A stretch of DNA of 43,190 nt from Sphingomonas mali NBRC 15500 (GTDB lineage Bacteria; Pseudomonadota; Alphaproteobacteria; Sphingomonadales; Sphingomonadaceae): contig NZ_BCYX01000034.1 of assembly GCF_001598415.1 (NCBI RefSeq), positions 1-43,190 on the forward strand, in the 5' to 3' direction. Below the pieces are notes generated by a model. That model did not search any database, was not told the origin of the DNA, and saw only the letters and a list, made by a program, of their open reading frames with translations. The position numbers and the translations under genes were made by a program. Positions 23,100 to 31,274 of the stretch are shown here, piece by piece (positions within the stretch are counted from its first letter, which is position 1; every line of letters begins with the position of its first letter).

Positions 23100-23747
23100 T
23101 CAGCGTAGCTGCATCAGCCAGCGGATCAACTGGCCTCCTCCGACCACGATCGCTGGGAAACCATAACACAGCCATGTCGGCAGCGGCGTCCCTTGGCTGC
23201 TCGACGCGACCAGGAAAAACGTGCCGGCAACCGCGACGATGATTGCCCATTGTGCCAAGAGTCCCGCGCCGACAGCCCGGTTCGTGGCGGGTTCCACCGT
23301 CAGATTTCCGATGCGCATCGTCTGGGGTGCCGCGTAAGCGGACAATTGCTGCCACTCGCGCGCGTCGATCGTCAGCTTGCCGATCTCCGGCCGGCCGAAC
23401 CGGAGCCGGACCATGGGGACAAAGAAGGACCGCGTCTCTTCCGCCTCGACCTCGGACCAGGGGACCAGGAACGGCCGCTGGAACGGCGCCATCAGCCGCG
23501 ACGCGCTGATCCGTAGACCCGAACGGCAAGCGGCGACGGTGATGACGCGCCGGAAGTGCACACCAGACCCCATGCTGGCCGAGCCGATCCTGCGCTTGAA
23601 CAACGGTTCCTCTTCACCGCGGGGATAGTGTCGCTGGAGCTCGAACCACCCCGACATGACGCCGAGCAGGGAGGTCACCGTGAGCCACATCCCCACGAAC
23701 AGGAACGGAAAGAAGACCGGAAACCAGCGCGCCATTTCGGAGTTCAT
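23100..23747 (-). CDS. Hypothetical membrane protein
   Basis: 215 residues from the ATG at 23747 (ten more codons to 23777 are possible). There is one hydrophobic segment near the N-terminus (WFPVFFPFLFVGMWLTVTSLLG), a soluble middle (about 50-150) with FLVPWSEVEAEETRSFF and LRFGRPEIGKLTIDAREW, and two hydrophobic C-terminal segments. The 'VPWSEV ... FGRP' middle is reminiscent of small PH-like membrane proteins, which is weak. Function unknown. It lies 40 bp upstream of oligopeptidase B on the same strand and could share a transcript. Confidence 0.65.
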   Translation of the reverse strand: MNSEMARWFPVFFPFLFVGMWLTVTSLLGVMSGWFELQRHYPRGEEEPLFKRRIGSASMGSGVHFRRVITVAACRSGLRISASRLMAPFQRPFLVPWSEVEAEETRSFFVPMVRLRFGRPEIGKLTIDAREWQQLSAYAAPQTMRIGNLTVEPATNRAVGAGLLAQWAIIVAVAGTFFLVASSSQGTPLPTWLCYGFPAIVVGGGQLIRWLMQLR

Positions 23748-23967
23748 CTGACCGCTCAAATATCGTCCCCCGTCCATGCCGGCGCCGGATTTTCCCTTAT
23801 GCGCCTCTTACTCCCGCACAGTGCGCGCCGACAATTGCCGCTTTGCTGTCCATCGGACGCGCGTATCCCGCTTGACCTGAGCGTCAGGCCGGCAAATGTG
23901 GGCCATTGCACGTTTCGTTCGTTAACCACCACCCGGTCGCCTCCCGCGACACTAATGGAATTGCTTG

Positions 23968-25767
23968 ATGTCCACTTATGCCGACCGCCTTACCGCCCTT
24001 CGCGAGCAATTGAAGCGCGAGCGCCTCGACGGTTTCGTCGTGCCGCTCACCGACGAGCATATGTCCGAATATGTCGGCGCCTATGCGCAGCGCTTGGCGT
24101 GGCTGACCGGGTTCCAGGGATCGGCGGGCACCGCGGTGGTGCTGCCGGCGGAGGCGGCGATCTTCACCGATGGGCGCTACACACTCCAGGTGCGCGAACA
24201 GGTCGACGGCGATCACTGGCAATTCGTCGGCGTGCCCGAGACCAGCGTCTCCGATTGGCTCGGCCGCCACGCCGGTCAGGGCGCGCGGATCGGCTACGAC
24301 CCATGGCTGCACACCTCGGCCTGGGTAAAGGACGCCGAAAAGGCGCTGGCGGCGAAGGGCGCGACCCTGGTCGCGGTCGACACCAATCCGGTCGACGCGG
24401 TGTGGCCTGATCGCCCGGCCCCGTCGGATGCGCGGCTGGTCGTCCAGCCCGATGCGCTCGCGGGCAAATCCTCGGCGGAGAAACGCGCCGATATCGTCGA
24501 CTGGCTGAGCGAGCAGCAGGCCGATGCGGTGGTGCTGTCGGCGCTCGATTCGATCGCCTGGACGCTCAACGTGCGCGGCGCCGATGTCGATCGCACGCCG
24601 GTCGCGCTCGCTTATGCCATCGCCAATGCCGACGGCACAGTCGACCTTTACGTCTCGCCCGAGAAGATGAGCGAAGAAGTCGCCGCGCATCTCGGCAATG
24701 CGGTGCGCGTTCATGACCGCGACGATTTCGCGCCGGCTTTGGCGGCCTATGGCGGCAAGCGCGTCGCCGCCGACCCCGAACGCGCGGTCGCGGCGATTTT
24801 CGACGGGTTGCAGCGCGGCGGCGCGACGGTGCTCGCATTGCGCGACCCGGTGGTGTTGGCCAAGGCGATCAAGAACCCGGCCGAGGCGGCGGGGCATCGC
24901 GCCGCGAGCGTGCGCGACGGCGCGGCGCTGACCCGTTTCCTCAAATGGTGCGAGGAGACCCTGCCCAAGGGGACCGAGACCGAGCTGTCGGCGGCGGCCA
25001 AGCTGCAGGAATTGCGCGAGGCGACCGGGTTGCTCAAGGATCTGAGCTTCGACACGATCTCCGCAACCGGGCCGCACGGGGCCAGCCCGCATTACCGCGT
25101 CGACGAGGACTCGAACCTGAAGATCGAGACCGGCCAGCTCTATCTGGTCGATTCGGGCGGCCAATATGCCGACGGCACCACCGACGTGACGCGGGTCGTC
25201 CCGGTCGGCGAGCCGACCGCCGAGATGCGCGACCGCTTCACGCGAGTGCTCCAGGGGCATATCGCGCTGGCGACGGCGGTGTTCCCGGAAGGGACCAACG
25301 GCGGTCAGCTCGACAGTTTCGCGCGGCGGCCGTTATGGGAAGCGGGACTCGATTTCGCGCATGGCACCGGCCATGGGGTCGGCTCGTACCTTGCGGTGCA
25401 CGAAGGGCCCCAGCGCATCGCCAAGCCCAATTATCCCGGCGGCGGCCCGGCCGAACCGCTGCGTCCCGGCATGATCATCTCGAACGAGCCCGGTTATTAC
25501 AAAGCGGGCGAATACGGCATCCGCATCGAGAATCTCGTGCTGGTCGAACGCCGCGACATTCCCGGCGCCGAACAGGCGATGATGGGGTTCGAGACACTGA
25601 CCTTCGCGCCGATCGAGCGCCGGCTGATCGAGCCGGCGATGCTGACCCGGACCGAGCGCGCGTGGCTCGACGCCTATCATGGCCGCGTGCTCGACGTGCT
25701 GGGGCCGGAGCTCAATGCGGACGAGCGGGCGTGGCTGTTGGCGAAGTGCGCGCCGATCGGGGGGTAA
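23968..25767 (+). CDS. pepP: Aminopeptidase P family metallopeptidase (M24B)
   Basis: Removes an N-terminal residue preceding proline. The 599-residue enzyme has the three-part layout of the large aminopeptidase P group: two creatinase-like N-terminal domains (LTGFQGSAGTAVVL near 50, and a second from about 160) and the pita-bread domain from about 310. The dinuclear metal ligands appear in VDSGGQYADGTTDVTR (Asp at about 394 and 405), GTGHGVGSYL (His at about 468), NEPGYY (Glu at about 497) and RIENLV (Glu at about 522). A C-terminal helix pack with EPAMLTRTERAWLDAYH follows. The ATG at 23968 is preceded by an in-frame TTG. Cytoplasmic. Confidence 0.93.
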   Translation: MSTYADRLTALREQLKRERLDGFVVPLTDEHMSEYVGAYAQRLAWLTGFQGSAGTAVVLPAEAAIFTDGRYTLQVREQVDGDHWQFVGVPETSVSDWLGRHAGQGARIGYDPWLHTSAWVKDAEKALAAKGATLVAVDTNPVDAVWPDRPAPSDARLVVQPDALAGKSSAEKRADIVDWLSEQQADAVVLSALDSIAWTLNVRGADVDRTPVALAYAIANADGTVDLYVSPEKMSEEVAAHLGNAVRVHDRDDFAPALAAYGGKRVAADPERAVAAIFDGLQRGGATVLALRDPVVLAKAIKNPAEAAGHRAASVRDGAALTRFLKWCEETLPKGTETELSAAAKLQELREATGLLKDLSFDTISATGPHGASPHYRVDEDSNLKIETGQLYLVDSGGQYADGTTDVTRVVPVGEPTAEMRDRFTRVLQGHIALATAVFPEGTNGGQLDSFARRPLWEAGLDFAHGTGHGVGSYLAVHEGPQRIAKPNYPGGGPAEPLRPGMIISNEPGYYKAGEYGIRIENLVLVERRDIPGAEQAMMGFETLTFAPIERRLIEPAMLTRTERAWLDAYHGRVLDVLGPELNADERAWLLAKCAPIGG

Positions 25768-25827
25768 GGGGCGGCGGCAAATTTGCGGCGGTTGAGAATC
25801 TGTAGTCGAGTGCGGTTAGTTTTAACC

Positions 25828-25934
25828 GTCATGCCGGGCTTGTCCCGGCATCCACTGTGCAGGTTGGCGCAGTAGCAGGAGCTTCTTCTCCTGGCCTTGC
25901 CGCCCGGTGGACCCCGCCACAAGGCCGGGGTGAC
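25828..25934. repeat. Paired-hairpin intergenic repeat, family R3
   Basis: Left hairpin ATGCCGGGCTTGTCCCGGCAT, written as ATGCCGGG / CCCGGCAT arms. The right half ends CCCCGCCACAAGGCCGGGGTGAC. The termini GTCATGCC and GGGGTGAC are inverted, as in the element at 38797-38877. It lies between convergent pepP and the GH1 gene. Confidence 0.75.
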
Positions 25935-25962
25935 GATTCAGCTTGGTCGCGTTCGACCCTAG

Positions 25963-27306
25963 CTACCCCAGGCACGCCCCATTGGTCGCGATCACCTCGC
26001 TGTACAGCTTGGCCGAATCCTTGAACGTGCGTTGCTGCGTCTCGAAATTGACGTGGACGATGCCGAAGCGTTTCGAATAGCCGAGCGACCATTCGAGATT
26101 GTCGAACAACGACCACAACATATAGCCCTTGATCCGCGCGCCCTGTTCGATCGCCTTGCCGACCGCGGCGATGTGCTCGCGCAGATACGCCGCGCGCAGC
26201 GGGTCCTCGACCCGGCCTTGCGAGGCGGCGGGGGGGTCGTAGAAAGCGGCGCCATTCTCGGTGATGTAGATCGTCGGGTCGCCGTAATTGTCCTTCACCC
26301 ATAACAGCACGTCGGTCAGGCCCTGGCCGAACACTTCCCAGCCGGTGGTCGTGTAGGTCGCCTGCGGTTGCACCACCATGCCGGCGCGCACCGGGAAACT
26401 GTCGTCCGCCTTGGTGACGTTGCGCGTGTAGTAATTGACCCCGACGAAATCGATCGGCTGCCTGGCCAGCGCCAGATCTTCCGACGACCAGTCGACCCAG
26501 GCCTCGCCGAACACATCGGCGAGCTCGGGGGGATTGGTGCCATGGATCGCGGGGTCGAGATATTGGCGGTTCATATAGGCGGTAGCGCGCGCGGTCGCCG
26601 CCAGATCCTCGGGCGAGTCCGATGCCGGGTATTTTGGCTCGAGGTTCACGACCAGCCCGATCTCGTGCTTGCCGACCTCGCGATAGGCCTTCACCGCGGC
26701 GCCATGCGCGCGCATCAGGTTGCGGCTGGCGATCGGCGCTTCGAACACATTCCTGTGCCCCGGCGCGAGCGCGCCGTGAAGATACCCGCCATCGGTGACG
26801 ACCCAGGGTTCGTTGAGTGTCACCCACTTGGTCACACGGCCGTCGAGCCGGTCGAACATCACGCGGCCATACTCGGCGAACCAGTCTGCGCTGTCGCGAT
26901 TGAGCCAGCCGCCTCTGTCGTCGAGCGCGGCGGGAAGGTCCCAGTGATAGAGCGTGCAAAGCGGCTCGATGTCATTGGCGAGCAGCGTGTCGACCAGCCG
27001 CTCGTAAAAGCCCAGGCCGGCTTCGTTCACCTGGCCAATACCGTCGGGCAGTACGCGGCCCCAGGCGACCGAGAAGCGATAGGCCTTGAGCCCCAGCCGC
27101 TTCATCAGCGCGACGTCGTCGACCATGCGGTTATAGTGATCGCAGGCGACATCGCCGGTATCGCCCTTGGCCGCCATCAGCCGCGGGTCGTGGCTGAAGC
27201 GCTGCCAGATCGACGCACCGGCACCATCGGCGAGCGGCGAGCCTTCGATCTGGTATGCCGCGGTGGCGCATCCCCACAGGAAATCGTCGGGGAACGGATT
27301 GCTCAT
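25963..27306 (-). CDS. Beta-glucosidase, glycoside hydrolase family 1
   Basis: A retaining beta-glucosidase that would release glucose from imported oligosaccharides. The 447-residue (beta/alpha)8 protein begins with PDDFLWGCATAAYQIEGS, has the acid/base in TLNEPW (Glu at about 165) and the nucleophile in YITENGAAF (Glu at about 348), and the aglycone-site WSLFDNLEWSLGY near the C-terminus. There is no signal peptide, so it is cytoplasmic. The ATG at 27306 overlaps the stop of the preceding esterase gene (ATGA), making it the last gene of the sugar operon. Linkage specificity cannot be read from the sequence; the context suggests beta-1,2- or other beta-gluco-oligomers. Confidence 0.95.
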   Translation of the reverse strand: MSNPFPDDFLWGCATAAYQIEGSPLADGAGASIWQRFSHDPRLMAAKGDTGDVACDHYNRMVDDVALMKRLGLKAYRFSVAWGRVLPDGIGQVNEAGLGFYERLVDTLLANDIEPLCTLYHWDLPAALDDRGGWLNRDSADWFAEYGRVMFDRLDGRVTKWVTLNEPWVVTDGGYLHGALAPGHRNVFEAPIASRNLMRAHGAAVKAYREVGKHEIGLVVNLEPKYPASDSPEDLAATARATAYMNRQYLDPAIHGTNPPELADVFGEAWVDWSSEDLALARQPIDFVGVNYYTRNVTKADDSFPVRAGMVVQPQATYTTTGWEVFGQGLTDVLLWVKDNYGDPTIYITENGAAFYDPPAASQGRVEDPLRAAYLREHIAAVGKAIEQGARIKGYMLWSLFDNLEWSLGYSKRFGIVHVNFETQQRTFKDSAKLYSEVIATNGACLG

Positions 27307-28100
27307 TTCTTGTCGGCCTTCTTCTTGCTGTTTTCCTGGGGATCGCCGGGGGCGGGGACGCTGCGGCGCTGCTCGAGCAGCCAGCGCCACATCGCCGGGT
27401 CGTCATAGGCAGGTTCCCACGATCCGTGGGTCATCTGCGGATAGATCGTCATCCTCGGCCGCACGCTGCCCTTGCAGGCATCGACCTTCTTGACGATCGC
27501 GAAGCCGGCTTGCGGATCGACGACATCGTCCTGGTCGCCATGGAACGCCCAGATCGGGATGTCCTTGAGCACGCAGGGGTCGAGGTCCTTGTCCTCGGAC
27601 AGGCCGGCGACCGGCACGATCGCTGCGAACATCTCGGGGTGCCGGAGCGCCCAGGCCCAGGTGGCGTAGCCGCCCAGGCTGAGGCCGGTCAGATAGATAC
27701 GGCTCGAATCGACGCGATATTTCGCGCGGATCGAGGCAAGCAATTGGTCGAGTTTGGCCGTGTCCCATCGCCTGTCTTCATCGCTGGCCGCTTCCAGTTG
27801 CGGCGAGACCAGGATGAAGGGCGATCCGGCATGCTGCGCGATGATCTTGGGCGGGCCGTTACGTTTGACCGCCTCGATATCGGTACCGCGCTCGCCCGAG
27901 CCGTGGAGGAAGATGACCAGCGGCCATTTCTGCGTCCTGTCGGCATCGTAGCCGCGCGGTTTGAAGATCAGATAGGGATAGCCGCCCGCGGCGGGCGCCG
28001 GTTGCGCGGTCTGTACGCCTTCGGGAAGTGGGGGCGTGGGCGGTTTCTTGGTCGCGGCGATCGTCGCCGCGGCTGCGAGAGCCAAGATCAGTCTCCTCAT
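27303..28100 (-). CDS. Secreted alpha/beta hydrolase (esterase-like) in the sugar operon
   Basis: A 265-residue protein with a short N-terminal signal (residues 1-17). The alpha/beta hydrolase domain has an HGSGERG oxyanion loop (66-72), the nucleophile in TGLSLGGYATW (Ser141), the acid in HGDQDDVVD and the histidine in MTHGSWEPAY. It looks like the predicted-peptidase/feruloyl-esterase group (LpqC-like) often found with glycan degradation genes, where it may remove acyl or succinyl groups from the glycan (inference). It overlaps both neighbours by 4 nt. The C-terminus is a lysine-rich tail (SKKKADKK). Confidence 0.85.
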   Translation of the reverse strand: MRRLILALAAAATIAATKKPPTPPLPEGVQTAQPAPAAGGYPYLIFKPRGYDADRTQKWPLVIFLHGSGERGTDIEAVKRNGPPKIIAQHAGSPFILVSPQLEAASDEDRRWDTAKLDQLLASIRAKYRVDSSRIYLTGLSLGGYATWAWALRHPEMFAAIVPVAGLSEDKDLDPCVLKDIPIWAFHGDQDDVVDPQAGFAIVKKVDACKGSVRPRMTIYPQMTHGSWEPAYDDPAMWRWLLEQRRSVPAPGDPQENSKKKADKK

Positions 28101-28912
28101 CCCTTGACGCTCCCCGCCATCAGCCCGGCGATGTAGTAACGCTGCAGCGCCAGGAAGAGCAGCAGCACGGGGAGCAAGGTCACCACGCTGCCGGCCATCA
28201 TCAACTCGATATCCTGGACATGCTCGCGGCTGAGATTGGCGAGCGCGACGGGCAGGGTCTGCTTCTGGCTGTCGTTGAGGATGATCAGCGGCCACAGGAA
28301 ATCGGACCAGGAGCCGAGGAAGCTGAACGTCGCGAGCGTCGCCAGGATCGGCTTCAAGGTCGGCAGCACGATCGAGCGGAAGATCCTGCCCTCGCTCGCG
28401 CCGTCGATGCGCGCGGCCTCGAGCATCTCGTCGGGGATCGACAGCGCATATTGGCGGACCAGGAAGATGCCGAACACGGTCGCGATCGACGGCACCAGCA
28501 CGCCGGCGAAGCTGTTCACGATGCCGAGCGACTTGCAGATCAGGAACAATGGAATCATCGCCACCTGCGCAGGGATGACGAGCGCGGTCAGCAGGAAGCG
28601 GAACAGCCGGTCGCGCCCGCGGAAGCGCAATTTGGCGAAGGCATAACCCGCCATCACGTTGAAGGTGAGCGACATGAGCGTGGCCAGCGTCGCCAGCGTC
28701 AGGCTGTTGGCGAGGTAGCGCGCCATATCGGTATTGGCGAACAGCTCGACGAAATTGGCGGTGGTCGGGTGCGCGGGAAGCAGGGGCGGCGGGAAAGACG
28801 ACGCCTCGCCCGGGGTCATGAAGCTGACCGATACCATCCACAGCAACGGCGCCGTCGCGAACAAGGCGACGACCCACAATGCCAGGTTGGTCAGGACGCT
28901 GCCACGCTTCAT
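28097..28912 (-). CDS. Sugar ABC transporter permease (MalG type)
   Basis: A 271-residue inner-membrane permease with six TM helices. The EAA loop, which contacts the ATPase, reads EAARIDGASEGRIFRSIVLP (about 165-184). It is the second of two permeases (carbohydrate uptake transporter family 1, MalFG type). ATG at 28912 overlaps the upstream permease stop (ATGA) and its own stop overlaps the esterase start. The partner ATPase is encoded at 33788. Confidence 0.94.
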   Translation of the reverse strand: MKRGSVLTNLALWVVALFATAPLLWMVSVSFMTPGEASSFPPPLLPAHPTTANFVELFANTDMARYLANSLTLATLATLMSLTFNVMAGYAFAKLRFRGRDRLFRFLLTALVIPAQVAMIPLFLICKSLGIVNSFAGVLVPSIATVFGIFLVRQYALSIPDEMLEAARIDGASEGRIFRSIVLPTLKPILATLATFSFLGSWSDFLWPLIILNDSQKQTLPVALANLSREHVQDIELMMAGSVVTLLPVLLLFLALQRYYIAGLMAGSVKG

Positions 28913-29784
28913 TGCGTCCACCGTTCGCTGACCTTGAGCTGCACCAGGGTCAGCGCGAACATGATGAGGAACAGCACGAACGCGATGGCGCTGGCGAAGC
29001 CGAGATTCCACCAGCGGAAGCCCTGCTCGTACATGAAGTACAGGATCGAAACCGTGCTCTCGACCGGGCCACCCTGGGTCATCACATAGGGTTCGGCGAA
29101 CAGCTGGAAGTATCCCGCCATGGTCAGGATCGATACGACCAGCAGCACCGGGGCGAGGCCGGGCAGGGTGACGTGGCGGAGCCGCTGGAGCGCACTGGCG
29201 CCATCGATCCGCGCCGCCTCGTGCAGCTCCTCGGGGATGGTCTGGAGCCCCGCCAGGATGATGATCATGTTGTAGCCGAAATTCTTCCACACCGCGAACA
29301 GCACGATCGCCGGCATCGACCAATGGGGGTCGCCCAGCCAGTCGACCGGCGCGATGCCGATGCCGCCCAGCGCCCAGTTGATCAGCCCGTATTTGGTGTG
29401 GAGCAGATAGCGCCAGATCACCGCAACCGCGACCAACGTGGTGACCACCGGCGCGAAATAGACGGTGCGGAAGAAGCCTTTGAATCGCGCCAACTTGTTG
29501 TCGAGCAGCAACGCCGCGGCGAGCGACATCATGATCGACAGCGGCACGCCCAGCACGACGAACCAGGCGGTGTTGCCGAGCGCTTTCCAGAACAATGGAG
29601 TCTCGAGCAGGTGGATGTAATTATCGAGCCCGACGAAGCGCAGGTTGCCGATATCGGCGACCGCGTAAATGTCGAAATCGGTGAAGCTGAGGATCAGCGC
29701 GGCGGCGACCGGCAGGAAGAAGAACAGTCCCAGCGCGACCAATGCGGGCGCGACGAATCCCCAAGCGGCGCGCTCCTGGTTCAT
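28909..29784 (-). CDS. Sugar ABC transporter permease (MalF type)
   Basis: A 291-residue inner-membrane permease of the MalF/UgpA group with six predicted TM helices and the EAA loop EAARIDGASALQRLRHVTLP (about 190-209). ATG at 29784 overlaps the stop of the binding-protein gene (ATGA), so translation is coupled. It pairs with the permease at 28097. Confidence 0.94.
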   Translation of the reverse strand: MNQERAAWGFVAPALVALGLFFFLPVAAALILSFTDFDIYAVADIGNLRFVGLDNYIHLLETPLFWKALGNTAWFVVLGVPLSIMMSLAAALLLDNKLARFKGFFRTVYFAPVVTTLVAVAVIWRYLLHTKYGLINWALGGIGIAPVDWLGDPHWSMPAIVLFAVWKNFGYNMIIILAGLQTIPEELHEAARIDGASALQRLRHVTLPGLAPVLLVVSILTMAGYFQLFAEPYVMTQGGPVESTVSILYFMYEQGFRWWNLGFASAIAFVLFLIMFALTLVQLKVSERWTQ

Positions 29785-31274
29785 GACCGCGCGCCCTCTT
29801 TCGCGAGCGCTGTCCCAATCTCCGTTCGCCCTGAGCTTGTCGAAGGGCGTGAACCGGGCAGATCCTCTGGAACACGAGCTTCGACAAGCTCAGCACGAAC
29901 GGTTTGGGGGGATGATTGTGCCTGCTGTCCGTATTCTTGCGAACGCACGAATCCAGGGTTACGAGTGACGCCGCTTGCGATCCTGGGCTCGTGCGTTCGC
30001 AGGAGCACGCCGACCTTTTTCTGCCGCGCCAAAATCCACCGTCTTTTGGCAAGCGTCTCATCCGTCCGTTTGTCGAGTTCGGCAACGGCCTGGTCGACAG
30101 TCAATTCGCCATGCGCGGCCTTCTCGGAGACGAGTTTGAGGTCGGTTGCGATCTGCTCCCATTCGGGAACCTTGGGAGTCGCCCGCACTCGCCTCAGCTG
30201 CTCGCCGAACGCCTTGGCGTAAGGATCGTTGGCGAGTTCGGGCGTCTTCCACACGCTGATCCTGGGCGGCAGGTCGCCGGTCAGCGCGTGGAAGCGAATT
30301 TGCATGTCGGGGCGTGACAGGAATTCGACCAGCTTCCACGCCGCGTCCTTCCTGGTCGACGATTTGAACAGCACCAGGCTGGACCCGCCGGCATTCGATA
30401 CGCCAGGGCCATCGGGACCGGGCATCGGTGCGGTCATCCATTCGTTTTGGTGCCCGGGCGGCAAGCGGCGCTTGAACTCGCCGATCTGCCATGGGCCGGT
30501 GATGTAGAAACTGAACCAGCCACGGTCGAACTCGTCCCATACATTGGCGACCTGCGTGGTCGCCGCGACCGGCGCCAGACCGTCGCGCATCGTGCCGAGA
30601 TAGAAATCGAGCGCCTTGCGAAACCCCGCGCTGCGGAAATTGCCGCGGGCATCGTCGGTGACCATCGGCTCGGATGCCTGCAGCCCGAGGATTTCGAGCG
30701 GCTCGTACTCGTTGAGCGGCAGATAAATGGCGTATTTGTCGGGTCCAACCAGTTTCTTGATCGCCACCATCTGGCGCCGCCATTCCGCCCAGTCGCGCGG
30801 CGGATGGTCGAAGCCCGCGCGCTCCAGGATATCGCGGCGGTAGAACAGCAACCGCGTGTCGACATACCAGGGCACGCCGTAGAGCTTTCCGTCGACGATA
30901 TTGGAATCCCAGATGCCGGGATAATAATCCGCGCGTGGGATCGCCGGCGTCGCGGCGACGCGGCCGTCGAGCGGCGCGAGCGCGCCCAGGGTCGCGAATT
31001 CGGGCACCCAGCTATTTCCCAGCTGCGCCATGTCGGGCATCGCATTGCCGACGAACGCGGTCAGCAGTTTCTCGTGCGCGGCGGTGAACGGCAATTGCTG
31101 GACGCGCACCTTCACGCCCGGATTCTCGCGCTCGAATTCGGGGACGAGGTCGCCGATCACTTCGCCCTCGCGGCCCATTGCCCAGACATCGAGCACGGTC
31201 GTCGCGGGAGCGTTGGAACATGACCCCAGCAGGGTCGCGGCCAGCCCCGCGGTCAGGACCCCGAACAGCTTCAC
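29781..31274 (-). CDS. Sugar-binding lipoprotein of ABC transporter, with repeat-derived tail
   Basis: A family 1 extracellular solute-binding protein (SBP) that delivers oligosaccharide to the two permeases. The 497-residue product has a lipoprotein signal (LLGSC, Cys at about 19). It has the family start VLDVWAMGREGEVIGDLVPEFE, the YGVPWYVDTRLLFYRRD motif near 135, GSSLVLFKSS near 310, and an ordinary end at WILARQKK (about 420). About 77 further residues are encoded by two intergenic repeats read in frame (30009-29822): RTHEPRIASG, VRAELVEAR and RPSTSSGRTE. GTG at 31274 overlaps the upstream stop (GTGA). The 3' overlap with the permease is kept despite the insertion. Confidence 0.93.
   Translation of the reverse strand: MKLFGVLTAGLAATLLGSCSNAPATTVLDVWAMGREGEVIGDLVPEFERENPGVKVRVQQLPFTAAHEKLLTAFVGNAMPDMAQLGNSWVPEFATLGALAPLDGRVAATPAIPRADYYPGIWDSNIVDGKLYGVPWYVDTRLLFYRRDILERAGFDHPPRDWAEWRRQMVAIKKLVGPDKYAIYLPLNEYEPLEILGLQASEPMVTDDARGNFRSAGFRKALDFYLGTMRDGLAPVAATTQVANVWDEFDRGWFSFYITGPWQIGEFKRRLPPGHQNEWMTAPMPGPDGPGVSNAGGSSLVLFKSSTRKDAAWKLVEFLSRPDMQIRFHALTGDLPPRISVWKTPELANDPYAKAFGEQLRRVRATPKVPEWEQIATDLKLVSEKAAHGELTVDQAVAELDKRTDETLAKRRWILARQKKVGVLLRTHEPRIASGVTRNPGFVRSQEYGQQAQSSPQTVRAELVEARVPEDLPGSRPSTSSGRTEIGTALAKEGARS
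29822..29902. repeat. Palindromic repeat, family R1, copy c, inside the binding-protein gene
   Basis: CCGTTCGCCCTGAGC on the left and GCTCAGCACGAACGG on the right, with the TTGTCGAAG core in both orientations. It lies within the 3' end of the SBP coding sequence and is translated as VRAELVEAR / RPSTSSGRTE. Confidence 0.85.
29930..30009. repeat. Paired-hairpin repeat, family R2, copy b, inside the binding-protein gene
   Basis: The left unit GTATTCTTGCGAACGCACGA and the right unit GGGCTCGTGCG-TTCGCAGGAGCAC match 12141-12220 in layout. It is translated in frame as part of the SBP tail (VLLRTHEPRI, RNPGFVRSQ). Confidence 0.78.

Noticed and set aside
20789..23242. 817-codon open frame on the plus strand opposite oligopeptidase B
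   Set aside because: GC-rich third-position shadow. The minus strand encodes a full S9A peptidase with all catalytic motifs, and the plus reading has no recognisable domain and runs through the repeat palindrome.
1021..29902. Could the repeated palindromes be a CRISPR array?
   Set aside because: Copies are single, far apart, themselves palindromic and without regular spacers; no cas gene is present.
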